A stretch of 52,400 bases of DNA from Lysinibacillus sp. (GTDB lineage: Bacteria > Bacillota > Bacilli > Bacillales_A > Planococcaceae). Where the stretch lies: positions 1 through 52,400 of the forward strand of contig JAPSKP010000015.1 of the NCBI GenBank assembly GCA_031181585.1, given 5' to 3'. Both the position numbers and the translations under genes were made by a program. Below, piece by piece: positions 25,888 through 34,805 of this stretch (position 1 is the first letter of the stretch; each line of letters begins with the position of its first letter). The notes under the pieces are model-generated. The model saw only the letters and a program-made list of their open reading frames with translations, searched no databases and was not told where the DNA came from.

Positions 25888-26508
25888 TTAAATGTACTTT
25901 CTTTCTATCGCAACGGCAATCGCCTGGGCTCTTGATTTCACATTCAGCTTACTGTAGATCGTTGTCAGGTAAGACTTGACAGTACGTTCAGCAATGTTCA
26001 TCTCCTGGGCAATCTCATTATTCTTCAACCCGCGTGCCAGTGCCTGCAGGACGAGTAATTCCTTTTCTGTAAATAATTTTGGTGTGTGCTTTTCCGCCTG
26101 AGCCTTTAGCAGCAGCTGTAACATCTCCGGCTGCAGCAGTGTTTCCCCGCGCAAGGCCGCATCAATTGTCGCAAATAGCTTTTCTCTTCCTGTGTCCTTT
26201 AATAAATAACTTGCGACGCCTAATTCCACAGCTTCCAGCAGCAAGTGCTGTTCATTATAGGTCGTTAGGATAATCACAGGAATGCTCTTTTTTAAGCTGT
26301 TAAATTTCTTCAAAAAATTGAGACCATCTAAAATCGGCATATTTAAATCTAATAAAATAACATCAGGTGTAATAGTTTCCAGCAAAACAAGTGCTTGCTG
26401 TCCATTTTCCGCCTCTCCTATCACCTCATAGCCGTCCTGGGTTTCTAAAATGAGACGGATTCCTTCACGCACAATTAAATGATCATCTACTATTAATATC
26501 TTTACCAT
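25888..26508 (-). CDS. ydfI: NarL/LuxR-type response regulator (YdfI-like)
   Basis: A 206-residue regulator. The receiver domain (1-120) has the phospho-acceptor Asp in VILLDLNMPILDG, and the C-terminal LuxR-type HTH (about 140-206) reads LFTEKELLVLQALARGLKNN and AERTVKSYLTTIYSKL. It lies ten bases after the cognate kinase gene. It probably activates the MMPL gene downstream, as YdfI does for ydfJ in B. subtilis. Confidence 0.9.
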   Translation of the reverse strand: MVKILIVDDHLIVREGIRLILETQDGYEVIGEAENGQQALVLLETITPDVILLDLNMPILDGLNFLKKFNSLKKSIPVIILTTYNEQHLLLEAVELGVASYLLKDTGREKLFATIDAALRGETLLQPEMLQLLLKAQAEKHTPKLFTEKELLVLQALARGLKNNEIAQEMNIAERTVKSYLTTIYSKLNVKSRAQAIAVAIERKYI

Positions 26509-26518
26509 TTCCTTACCC

Positions 26519-27691
26519 TCACTCCAACGGAATTGCTAATGTAATACACGTACCGTTCTCTTTTTCGATTGTTACCTGCCCCTGCATGAGCTGGATACGC
26601 TCTTTCATTCCCAAAATACCGTAATGACCTTGCTTTTGTAAATCATGATCGATTTCAATTCCCTTGCCATCATCAGCAATTTGTACAATGAGGAAGCTAT
26701 TTTGCTCCTTCATCAAAATTGAAATCGTTGTCGCCTCCGCGTGTTTATAAACATTTGTTACCGCTTCCTTTAAAATCGATAAAATATGTTCTTCAACGGC
26801 AGCCGTACAAGCGATATTCTCCATCGTTAGTTTGATGGGAATATTATATAAATATTGCAGTTGGGCCATCTCTTCGGTTACACGTTCTGTAAATGACTCA
26901 TCTGACTTTGCTAGGCGCAAATCATCGATCACCTTCCGCGCATCGGCCAACGATTCCCGTGCCTGTTCTTTTGCCGATAATAAAATAGATTCTACTTTCT
27001 CTACATTCCCTTTTTTTAAATGTGCCTCGCTTGCATCCAATTTTAATAGCAGACCAACTAACCGTTGTGCCAATGTATCATGCAAGTCTCTCGCCATTCG
27101 CTCCCTTTCATGCTTTAACGTTAATTGCTCGATTTTCTCATTCGCGATTTCCAATTCCTTAATATAGTATTGTAGCTCTATATTTTCCACATCTTTTTGA
27201 TTAAACAAATACAACACTAAATTCAGAAAGACAAACAAACTAACAAACAAGGCGATAAACAGCCATAAATATTCCATACCAAAATGGAAATACATGATGG
27301 TGATATAAAAGCACATATAGCCGAGCACAAGGAGCGCCAGTTTTATTGCCTCCTGAAAATAGAACATCCCCTGAATGATAAAAACAGCCATTAAGCCGAG
27401 TACAATCAGCGCTGAAGCATCCGGCATCAGGATGGCAGTGACCAAAATGATGAATCCCTGCAAATAAAAGTATAAGGATTTTATTTTTAGTAAGATGGTG
27501 TCAGAATACCAATGCAGCAATGTATACACAGTAAACAACACAATGCACAGCAGTGTTTGATTTAGCGATATACGAACTGTCGACTGTATAAAAAGCACAC
27601 CAATCAATACGATAGAGTGCATCATCGTGATGGGTATGCGCGCTAGGTCAATATTATATTGCAGCTTTTGGAAATAATTGAATGCTTTCAT
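26519..27691 (-). CDS. ydfH: NarX-type sensor histidine kinase (YdfH-like)
   Basis: A 390-residue membrane kinase with about six N-terminal helices (residues 15-165), a short coiled coil, HisKA_3 with its histidine in RERMARDLHDTLAQRL, and HATPase_c with IADDGKGIEIDH and HYGILGMKERI. There is almost no outer domain, so it belongs with kinases that sense membrane perturbation. It is the first gene of a two-gene operon with the LuxR-type regulator. Confidence 0.9.
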   Translation of the reverse strand: MKAFNYFQKLQYNIDLARIPITMMHSIVLIGVLFIQSTVRISLNQTLLCIVLFTVYTLLHWYSDTILLKIKSLYFYLQGFIILVTAILMPDASALIVLGLMAVFIIQGMFYFQEAIKLALLVLGYMCFYITIMYFHFGMEYLWLFIALFVSLFVFLNLVLYLFNQKDVENIELQYYIKELEIANEKIEQLTLKHERERMARDLHDTLAQRLVGLLLKLDASEAHLKKGNVEKVESILLSAKEQARESLADARKVIDDLRLAKSDESFTERVTEEMAQLQYLYNIPIKLTMENIACTAAVEEHILSILKEAVTNVYKHAEATTISILMKEQNSFLIVQIADDGKGIEIDHDLQKQGHYGILGMKERIQLMQGQVTIEKENGTCITLAIPLE

Positions 27692-27798
27692 TTGGAGAGA
27701 TCCTCTGTTTTTTAGTAGAAGTATATCATACTTAGTATTTTACAAAGACGGATTGTCTTCATCTCATAAGCGGAAGTCTCTCTACATTTTCTTTCTGC

Positions 27799-28386
27799 TC
27801 AACGAAATCCATTCAAGAAATGTTCAAGCGGTGCGCTTGCACTGACATGGAGCGGCTGTGGATCGTGCAATGTACACCAGTAGTAGATGATGCCCATTGC
27901 AAGCTGAATGAGGGACGCCTTCAGCTCTTCTAAAGACAAGCTCGATTCCTGCTCCTGTAAAATCTCAGCTACCAGTCTTTCAAAAAGCATAAACAACTTC
28001 CGGTCTGGCGTTCGGAAATATACGTGCGTTTCCATTTCAAGAGAAGTCGAATAAATTATCGTTAAGAACTCTTGTCCAAATGTATCTTGCAAATAGCGGT
28101 ACATCTTTTCCATGAATATGCGGAAGCGTTCCTTTGCTGCTGCTTCTGGCAGCTCTGCATACACTTTTTCATAATATTTATCTGCAATAATAAATTGCTC
28201 ATTTAAAATATCAGCCTTCGATTTATAGTGATGATAGAATGAACCTTTCGATGTCCCGCAAACACTTACGATTTCATCGACTGTTACCTTTTTATACCCC
28301 TTCTCCTTAAAAAGCTTCAGGGCCTCGGTCGCTATTAGTGTTCTCTTTTCTTCTCCTCTTTGTTGCTTTTTTTCTGCTTTAACCAT
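27799..28386 (-). CDS. TetR-family repressor
   Basis: A 195-residue regulator. The N-terminal HTH reads KVTVDEIVSVCGTSKGSFYHHYKSK; the C-terminal ligand domain is variable. AAAGGAG lies seven bases before the ATG at 28386. It diverges from the CoA-transferase/MFS operon, with a perfect palindrome in the gap, so it probably controls that operon in response to an organic acid or its CoA ester (inference). Confidence 0.88.
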   Translation of the reverse strand: MVKAEKKQQRGEEKRTLIATEALKLFKEKGYKKVTVDEIVSVCGTSKGSFYHHYKSKADILNEQFIIADKYYEKVYAELPEAAAKERFRIFMEKMYRYLQDTFGQEFLTIIYSTSLEMETHVYFRTPDRKLFMLFERLVAEILQEQESSLSLEELKASLIQLAMGIIYYWCTLHDPQPLHVSASAPLEHFLNGFR

Positions 28387-28435
28387 TTTATTTCTCCTTT
28401 GTGTATTGACTGCCATTTCATTTTAAACTAAAATC

Positions 28436-28447
28436 AGACTACAGTCT
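28436..28447. promoter_or_regulatory. palindromic operator between tetR and the CoA-transferase operon
   Basis: AGACT-AC-AGTCT, a perfect five-base inverted repeat with two central bases, 26 bases before the first CoA-transferase gene. It is the best candidate site for the divergent TetR protein. Confidence 0.5.
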
Positions 28448-28473
28448 AGTATTGCTATAGGGAGGAGAGGTTA

Positions 28474-29163
28474 ATGAAAGACAAGGTAGTACACAGTGTT
28501 TCCGATTTAAAGAGCATCTTTAAGGACAATCAGAAAATTTTAGCTGGCGGCTTTGGGTTATCCGGTTCCCCTTTAACAGTCATTGATACAATTGCACAAA
28601 CTGATGTGAAGGGGCTGCACGTCGTCAGCAATAACTTGGGGGATCACGGTATTGGTCTCCATAAGTTGTTTATCCAGGGACAGATTGATAAAGCAATCGG
28701 TTCCTTCTTCACAATGAACCGGGAAGCAGTCATTGCCTGGTCAGAAGGAAAACTCGATATTGAACTGCTGCCACAAGGTACATTGGCAGAAGCGATTCGC
28801 TGCGGAGGCGCTGGAATCGGTGGTTTTTATACGAAAACGGCCGTTGGAACGGAGCTGGCAAAAGGCAAGGAAGAGCGTGAAATTGACGGAGAACGCTACA
28901 TTTTTGAAAAAGCAATAAAAGGAGATGTAGCGATTATCCGGGCGAAAACTGCGGACCGCCTTGGAAACCTCACTTATCATACGACAGCTCGAAACTTTAA
29001 TCCTATGATGGCAACTGCAGCCGATATTGTCATTGCTGAAGTAGATGAGATTGTAGAGGTTGGTGATTTGGACCCTGAGGTGATCGTCACCCCGCATGTG
29101 TATGTCGATTACATTATCCAAACGGCTTATTCAAAGGCAGGTGATCAATATGTCAGGGCTTGA
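28474..29163 (+). CDS. CoA-transferase subunit A (ScoA/AtoD family)
   Basis: A 229-residue alpha subunit of a 3-oxoacid-type CoA transferase. Family blocks: AGGFGLSGSPLTVIDTI, LPQGTLAEAIRCGGAGIGGFY, VGTELAKGKE, and LGNLTYHTTARNFNPMMATAA. It works as a heteromer with subunit B, moving CoA between an acyl-CoA and a free carboxylic acid. It is first in a three-gene operon, with GGAGGAGAGG upstream of the ATG, and overlaps the subunit B gene by 14 bases. Whether the substrate is acetoacetate or another 3-oxoacid is not visible. Confidence 0.9.
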   Translation: MKDKVVHSVSDLKSIFKDNQKILAGGFGLSGSPLTVIDTIAQTDVKGLHVVSNNLGDHGIGLHKLFIQGQIDKAIGSFFTMNREAVIAWSEGKLDIELLPQGTLAEAIRCGGAGIGGFYTKTAVGTELAKGKEEREIDGERYIFEKAIKGDVAIIRAKTADRLGNLTYHTTARNFNPMMATAADIVIAEVDEIVEVGDLDPEVIVTPHVYVDYIIQTAYSKAGDQYVRA

Positions 29164-29794
29164 TGTGCGTGCTAAAATTGCGAAACGAATTGCTGAGGAA
29201 CTAGAAGACGGGCAGGTTGTCAACCTAGGTGTTGGTATACCTACACTTGTTGCCTCGTTTATGGAGGGAAAGCAAGTATTTTTGCAGTCAGAAAACGGCC
29301 TTGTAGGCATGGGTCCTCCCCCATCCGAAAATGAGCTGGACATCGATTTAATTTCAGCTGGAAAAGAGCCGATCACGATTACGGAAAGCGCCTCCTTTTT
29401 CAGCAGTGCTGATTCCTTCGCGATGATACGCGGCGGTCATATTGATGTGGCGGTGTTAGGTATTTTGCAGATCAATATGAAGGGGGAAATTGCTAACTGG
29501 GCGGTACCCGGACAGCCGATTCTCGGTGTTGGAGGTGCTATGGATCTTGTAGTTGGCGCCAAAAAGGTCATCGGGGCTGCTATGTTATTTGCAAAAGATG
29601 GGCAGGCGAAAATCGTTGAAAAGCTGACGTATCCGACAAGTGGTATAAGACAAATTGATTTATTAGTAACCGAATATGCCGTATTCTCCTTTGATAATGG
29701 GGAAGTTGTCGTCAACGAATTGCTCGGTCATTTGACAGTTGAAGATTTACAACAGCTTTTAGGAATCCCACTAAGACAGGAGGTCACTCTATGA
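29150..29794 (+). CDS. CoA-transferase subunit B (ScoB/AtoA family)
   Basis: A 214-residue beta subunit. It carries the catalytic glutamate in FLQSENGLVGMGP, where an enzyme-CoA thioester forms, and family blocks NLGVGIPTLVASF and GGHIDVAVLGILQ. The ATG at 29150 (MSGLDVRAK) lies inside the end of the subunit A gene with a GGCAGG site; an in-frame ATG at 29096 is too far upstream. Its stop overlaps the MFS start (ATGA), so the three genes are translationally coupled. Confidence 0.9.
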   Translation: MSGLDVRAKIAKRIAEELEDGQVVNLGVGIPTLVASFMEGKQVFLQSENGLVGMGPPPSENELDIDLISAGKEPITITESASFFSSADSFAMIRGGHIDVAVLGILQINMKGEIANWAVPGQPILGVGGAMDLVVGAKKVIGAAMLFAKDGQAKIVEKLTYPTSGIRQIDLLVTEYAVFSFDNGEVVVNELLGHLTVEDLQQLLGIPLRQEVTL

Positions 29795-31110
29795 ATGAAC
29801 ATGCATTAGCCGCTTCTACGACGAAAAAGACAATGGTTCGTATATTGCCGTTTATTTTAGTGCTTTATGTAATCGCTTACTTGGATCGGGTAAATTTAGG
29901 CTTTGCCGCACTTGAGATGAATGCAGATTTAGCACTTACTGCGGAAGTATTTGGACTTCTTTCTGGCATCTTCTTCATCGGCTATTTCTTCTTTGAAATT
30001 CCGAGCAATATGATTATGCACAAAGTCGGTGCAAGGATTTGGATCGCCCGCATTATGCTTACTTGGGGAATTATCGTTATTTTAACGGGCTTTGCACAAT
30101 CTGCGGCGCATCTTTACATTTTACGCTTCCTGTTAGGGGTCGCTGAAGCAGGATTCTTCCCTGGTATCATTTTATATTTAACATACTGGTTCAGAGAACG
30201 TGAACGCGGGAAAGCAACGGCTGTGCTGCTATTGGCTTTACCGGTCGGCGGCTTGATCGGTGCTCCCCTGTCTGCATGGATTATCGATAATATTGCATGG
30301 GCAGGAATGGAAGGCTGGCGCTGGATGTTTATATTAGAAGGGATTCCAGCACTTATTCTGGGCGTTGTGACAATTTTCTTCCTTACCGACCGCCCAGCAA
30401 AGGCTAAGTGGCTGGCACCTGAAGAAATTGCTTGGCTTGAAGGTGAACTGGAAGGCGAACGCCGAGCCGCCCTGCGCCTCAATAAACCGACTAAACGGGA
30501 AATGTTAAAGGGTGCAACCGTGTGGAAATTATCCGCTTTCTACTTTGCCGGCTATACGGGGGTTTACGGTTTATCTTTCTGGGTGCCGACAATTATTAAA
30601 TCATTGTCAGATACAACAGCAACAAACATGGAAATCGGCTGGATGGCTATGCTTCCATCGTTGATTGGTATTCCAGCTATCATCTTCACAGGGTGGAGTG
30701 CCGATAAAACAAGAAAGCATAAACAGCATCTTATTATCTGTTTAGGTGTAGCCATTGTAGGGTTTATCGGCTGCGCACTCGCCACTTCCTTATGGCCGAT
30801 GGTTGCTATGCTATCGCTGGCGTCTGCAGGGCTGTACGGATTTACTGGCTGTTTCTTTGCCTATTTAACGTTCTTCTTCACCGAATCTACAGCGCCTGTC
30901 GGTATTGCACTTGTCAACTCCTTCGCCGCACTTGGCGGATTCGTAGGACCGACAATTTTAGGCTGGTTTACCCTGCAGACAGGTATGTTCGTACTGGCTG
31001 GCCTGTTAGTCATTGGTGTAGTGATTCTCTTTACAATGCAGAAGACGAATATTGAAATGGGTACTGATCAGGAAGTGAGGGTTACACCTTCCGGGAAACG
31101 ATTGGCATAA
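29791..31110 (+). CDS. MFS transporter of the anion:cation symporter (ACS) family
   Basis: A 439-residue carrier with 12 membrane helices. The N-terminal VLYVIAYLDRVNLGFAALEM and the motif RFLLGVAEAGFFPGIILYLT are the ACS signature of the phthalate/tartrate/hexuronate permease group. It overlaps the CoA-transferase subunit B gene by four bases. It probably imports the carboxylate that the CoA-transferase activates. Confidence 0.9.
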   Translation: MNEHALAASTTKKTMVRILPFILVLYVIAYLDRVNLGFAALEMNADLALTAEVFGLLSGIFFIGYFFFEIPSNMIMHKVGARIWIARIMLTWGIIVILTGFAQSAAHLYILRFLLGVAEAGFFPGIILYLTYWFRERERGKATAVLLLALPVGGLIGAPLSAWIIDNIAWAGMEGWRWMFILEGIPALILGVVTIFFLTDRPAKAKWLAPEEIAWLEGELEGERRAALRLNKPTKREMLKGATVWKLSAFYFAGYTGVYGLSFWVPTIIKSLSDTTATNMEIGWMAMLPSLIGIPAIIFTGWSADKTRKHKQHLIICLGVAIVGFIGCALATSLWPMVAMLSLASAGLYGFTGCFFAYLTFFFTESTAPVGIALVNSFAALGGFVGPTILGWFTLQTGMFVLAGLLVIGVVILFTMQKTNIEMGTDQEVRVTPSGKRLA

Positions 31111-31119
31111 TCAAAATGG

Positions 31120-31149
31120 AGACCTTGCGTTGTTGGCAGGGTCTTCTTT
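31120..31149 (+). terminator. terminator after the CoA-transferase operon
   Basis: Nine-base arms (31120-31128 with 31136-31144, one wobble pair) followed by a T-rich run. Confidence 0.7.
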
Positions 31150-31187
31150 TCTACTGATAGCTTTAGCCATTCTATTATTTTGCTTAG

Positions 31188-32156
31188 TTAAAATGAATCT
31201 ACAAACGACTTTATTTCCTCAGTCATTTTCTTATAGTTCTTCCAGTGCAAGTAATGATGGCCCTTTAGCGTCACAAGACTTTGATTATTCACCGCATTTA
31301 ACTGCTGCTCATAAAACGACTCCATCGATTTTCCGTCATCTGTTACTTTGTCATCTTCCTTCATAAAAATCATGACTGGCAATTGTGCGGGAAATGAGAG
31401 ATTCTTTGTTTTCTCGGCATTTTTTTCAATTTTATTTGCTTCCTCGACGATATTTTTGTTATAGCCTTTCCATGACGAAATTGCTTTCGTCATCGCTAAA
31501 TTTCCATCAGAATAAGTACCTTCTTCTGCAAGAGGCAAACTATTCTCAGCATTAACTAGCAGAGCTAATCTAGCCAAGCCTGTTGGTGCTATAAAGCTGA
31601 AATACGACGGCATCTTTGGAGCTGCTTCATTAAAATACTCAAGAGCTTGCGGTAATGTAGGATCAATTCCAACAACCGCTTCTATTTCTTCAGGGTACTT
31701 ATTGGCATAGTACATACTATAAATTCCTGCGAGCGAGTGCGGCATTAGGATATAGGGCCCTTCAATTTGAGCGGTTTGCAGCGCTGTTCTTACCTCTTCC
31801 ACAATATTTTCCACTGTTCTCTCTCTTTTTGTCAGATCGCTCCAGCCGTATCCGAACGGCTCGACTACAACTACTTGAAAGTCTTTTGCTAATTCATTCA
31901 TTAAAGGTTCAAAATCAAGAGCAGGTGCTGTTGTTCCTAAACCCGGTAATAGGACAATCGTTTTCTCCCCTTCACCTTTAGTTGTAACATGGAGTTTTTC
32001 GCCTTCTAAATCGATGTATTCTCCGGTGGCGGGATACTTATTTTCTTCATATAGTTTCATCCCTGTATGAAATATGACCCACATCATGCAAAGTACGATG
32101 AAGGATAGCACGATGTTACGGATAACCTTCCCAATCCCAATCTTCTTTTTTGCCAT
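31188..32156 (-). CDS. membrane-anchored alpha/beta hydrolase
   Basis: A 322-residue protein with one N-terminal membrane helix (about 12-32) and an outward alpha/beta hydrolase domain. The oxyanion region is VLLPGLGTTAP, the nucleophile elbow is MPHSLAGIY (H-S-L-A-G rather than G-x-S-x-G), an acid is likely in IFMKEDDKVTDD, and the late histidine is in LKGHHYLHW. A GGGAGG site precedes the ATG. The substrate is unknown. It converges on the CoA-transferase operon. Confidence 0.82.
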   Translation of the reverse strand: MAKKKIGIGKVIRNIVLSFIVLCMMWVIFHTGMKLYEENKYPATGEYIDLEGEKLHVTTKGEGEKTIVLLPGLGTTAPALDFEPLMNELAKDFQVVVVEPFGYGWSDLTKRERTVENIVEEVRTALQTAQIEGPYILMPHSLAGIYSMYYANKYPEEIEAVVGIDPTLPQALEYFNEAAPKMPSYFSFIAPTGLARLALLVNAENSLPLAEEGTYSDGNLAMTKAISSWKGYNKNIVEEANKIEKNAEKTKNLSFPAQLPVMIFMKEDDKVTDDGKSMESFYEQQLNAVNNQSLVTLKGHHYLHWKNYKKMTEEIKSFVDSF

Positions 32157-32324
32157 TATGCTTCCTCCCTTGTTTATTGAATACCAATTTCCCTAGTTAT
32201 TACTTGAAATGCTTTAGTAAATATTCCACTTTTTAACTTTATAAAATGAAACGTATGATAACCATCGATTATCCTAACAATCTACAGCCCTACTGTTACA
32301 ATTTCGTCACTTACCATTACTGAA

Positions 32325-32369
32325 AACAAAAAAGATGGCAGGAAAAGTTGCATTCCGTACCATCTTTTT
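32325..32369 (-). terminator. terminator after the S66 peptidase gene
   Basis: Perfect ten-pair stem (32329-32338 with 32360-32369) with a 21-base loop; the stem's own A and T tracts make it usable from either side. Confidence 0.65.
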
Positions 32370-32395
32370 ATTATTTTCATCATGTAAGGGGTCTC

Positions 32396-33385
32396 CTACA
32401 GCCATTTTTCCACACATTCTACCTTGCACTGTTTTGTATCGACCCGTACGCGTTTTCCGATAGCCACCGGATGCATCGGATGAGTATGGCATGTGTCAAA
32501 CCCATTAAAAATCGGAATGTCCCTGCCATCTAGCTGTTCGAGCAAAAGGTCGATTGGCTGCTTGCCGGTCCCTAAATCATCATAGCGCTCATGCTTACCG
32601 AGCAGAATAGCAGAAACCTTGTCGAAGATACCGTGCAGCTTCAGCATCGCAAAATTTTTCTCGACGATTGCTGCATTCTTCATGCAATCCTCAATCAGCA
32701 GGATGTCACCTTTTCGGACTTCCGGAAAGTACTCTGTACCGATAAAACCGTACATCGCATTATTATTGCCGCCGATCAGCCGACCTTCTGCCACTCCATC
32801 ATTCACAGACGTCCATTCATTCGGATAAAGCGTCTTTTCCGTTTCTTTCTCAAGCCAGTTCACCGGCTCATCCGACCAAACCGGAGACATCGGTATTTCG
32901 TATGGGAGAGACTGCTCCCGGCAGAAATACTCCTCAAAGAAATCATATGTAATATCGACAAGCGGCTCCAATTCTCCAAATGACGGAACGAGCGCAGGCC
33001 CGTAATAGGTTGTTATGCCCGTCTTGGCATAAAGCGCAAGCAGTACAGCAGTTGCATCCGAGTACCCGACGACAAGCTTTGGGTTTGCCTTAAATGCCTC
33101 ATAGTCAATGTACGGCAGCATACTGTTGGCATTTGTTCCACCGATCATTGACATAATCATTGGTATATCCGGATCTCTGAGCAGTTCATTCAGTTCTTCC
33201 GCCCTTTCCTTTGGTGAACCTGAGCGGTAGACGTCCGACTGCCCTGTCAATCTGCCTTCAACAATCTCAAAGCCCTTGCCTTCAAGGAACGCCTTTGCCC
33301 GTCTATAACGCTTTTCCGCTGTCACCGATGCGGGTGATGACGGTGAAAAGATACCGATTTTACCGCCTCTTTTTAGGTGTTTCAT
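32396..33385 (-). CDS. S66-family LD-carboxypeptidase / MccF-like peptidase
   Basis: A 329-residue soluble serine peptidase. The nucleophile serine is in VVGYSDATAVLLAL (about residue 108), the glutamate in LLIEDCMKNAAIVEKNF, and the histidine in CHTHPMHPVAIG; GGTNANSMLPYID is also a family block. S66 includes murein LD-carboxypeptidases and the MccF enzymes that cleave microcin C-type antibiotics. The long insert with Trp residues (SPVWSDEPVNWLE) favours the MccF-like branch. An AAAGGAG site precedes the ATG. Confidence 0.85.
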   Translation of the reverse strand: MKHLKRGGKIGIFSPSSPASVTAEKRYRRAKAFLEGKGFEIVEGRLTGQSDVYRSGSPKERAEELNELLRDPDIPMIMSMIGGTNANSMLPYIDYEAFKANPKLVVGYSDATAVLLALYAKTGITTYYGPALVPSFGELEPLVDITYDFFEEYFCREQSLPYEIPMSPVWSDEPVNWLEKETEKTLYPNEWTSVNDGVAEGRLIGGNNNAMYGFIGTEYFPEVRKGDILLIEDCMKNAAIVEKNFAMLKLHGIFDKVSAILLGKHERYDDLGTGKQPIDLLLEQLDGRDIPIFNGFDTCHTHPMHPVAIGKRVRVDTKQCKVECVEKWL

Positions 33386-33512
33386 GTAAACACTCCTTTC
33401 CAGAAAATTGGACAGTTCCTACCTCTCATTATAAGGAAAATGAAAAAAACCGACACCCATAAATTTATTGCGCCGGCTATCTCTATAGGAACTAGTAAGC
33501 CTGTTTCTTCTC

Positions 33513-33789
33513 TTATATAAATTGAAACGCTAACATTAACCCTAGAGGAATTGTTACCCAGGGGATTAGGCTGCTTAATAGTATGGTAAAATAGGAAGTA
33601 CCCTGTCCTTCTTTGGACCTCCCCCCCCCACATCAATACTGTGCCGAGTGCCCATACAGGTAAGATCAAAAAGAATTGCGGTGTCAAAGAATCAGCGTCA
33701 CCAATCGCGCCCTCTGCAAAGAACCAGGAAATAAATAATGCAGCAAAACCGCTAGCAATAACATTAGTCTTTACTAAAATTGATTTTAT
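33513..33789 (-). pseudogene. small three-helix membrane protein, frameshifted at a run of nine G
   Basis: On the minus strand one frame encodes hydrophobic sequence (NVIASGFAALFISWFF, then FFLILPVWALGTVLMW) and reaches nine G at 33621-33629. As it stands the frame then loses its hydrophobic character. With eight G it would continue RSKEGQGTSYFTILL, SSLIPWVTIPLGLMLAFQFI and stop at 33513, giving about 92 residues and three helices. No ATG, GTG or TTG is in place; an ATA at 33789 lies after GGCGGGG. So either the start is also damaged or a rare start is used. The repeat could be phase-variable, a fixed mutation, or a base-calling error. Confidence 0.55.
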
Positions 33790-33909
33790 GTTGAGCCCCG
33801 CCTTTCACTATTAACCACATCAAGGCCTTCACTCTATTTTTTTATAAAATATTCCACTTTTACGACTATCATGAAAGAAACCATCTTATTATTCCTGACT
33901 CACCTTCAT

Positions 33910-34641
33910 TTAATAGATATTTCCGAATTGGTCACACCTGAATTCAATAGTAAATGCTTTTTCGAATGTTAGGCCCATTCCACTCCAAATCCCTTCGATA
34001 TCAATACTATATGTGCGTCCACCGTCAATCAAGGAGGCCTCAGCAGCTGTCTGCTCCCAAGTTCCATTAGGACTTAACCCTTTTGTTGTAATCCCATCTA
34101 TACCAGTAAACACCTGCCGATCATGGGTCTCGTTATACTGTGTTGTAAAGTTCGCTGCAATCTCAACGACACGTATTACCTCACTTGTATACATATATGC
34201 TTTTTTTGCTATTTTTCCATCCGCCTTCAGAGTTGTTTCTCTGTCTGCTTCAGAGAGGGATTGTACCATTTCACGTTCTTTCGCCAAATGCTCATCCACC
34301 GCGGACCGAATATCTTTTTCAAAAATCTCAGGGTCCCGCCACGCTTCATCTTCAAATTGCTCTAGCGGGGAAACCTCCATATGAAGCCCTACTTTCTGCT
34401 GGTTTAGCCACTCTACGGCATCCACATATCGCTTGTGATAAGCCTCCTTTTGCTGCTGTGTTAATTCTACTGGGGCTGCTTCTGCTTCCGGCACAATAGC
34501 GAACTTTTTTCCCTCTTCTGAAACTGCTTCCTTCTGCCCTTCAATGATTGGTGTATCTACCACAGCATCCATTTCTTCTGCCGTGCAGGCTGCCATTGTA
34601 ACAGTCCCCAGTAAAACACCTATGTACATAATTTCCTTCAA
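33910..34641 (-). CDS. lipoprotein of unknown function
   Basis: A 243-residue secreted lipoprotein. A short signal peptide ends in the lipobox TMAAC, then an acidic linker and a mostly helical domain (LTQQQKEAYHKRYVDAVEWL, LAKEREMVQSLSEADRETTL) and a short beta-rich C-terminal part. I do not recognise the family. Two starts fit: a TTG at 34641 after GGGGGG, which gives MKEIMYIG, or the ATG four codons on after AAGGA. An ATG at 34740 would put 37 extra residues before the signal peptide. Confidence 0.65.
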   Translation of the reverse strand: MKEIMYIGVLLGTVTMAACTAEEMDAVVDTPIIEGQKEAVSEEGKKFAIVPEAEAAPVELTQQQKEAYHKRYVDAVEWLNQQKVGLHMEVSPLEQFEDEAWRDPEIFEKDIRSAVDEHLAKEREMVQSLSEADRETTLKADGKIAKKAYMYTSEVIRVVEIAANFTTQYNETHDRQVFTGIDGITTKGLSPNGTWEQTAAEASLIDGGRTYSIDIEGIWSGMGLTFEKAFTIEFRCDQFGNIY

Positions 34642-34745
34642 GCTTAGTCCCCCCACTGTCTCCTGCTCACTAATATTTATCCATACTTTACCATTAACTG
34701 AAGAAGAGATGAAATATTTATTCCAATTTTCTAAAAACAATAATC

Positions 34746-34779
34746 AAAAGGAGCTATCGCATCTTCTGCAATAACTCCT
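34746..34779 (-). terminator. terminator after the ECF sigma-ABC operon
   Basis: Nine-base arms (34749-34757 with 34771-34779, one wobble pair) then four T and an AT-rich stretch on the minus strand, 27 bases past the last permease gene. Confidence 0.65.
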
Positions 34780-34805
34780 GATATCCTTTTTAAAAATCCT
34801 CTTTA

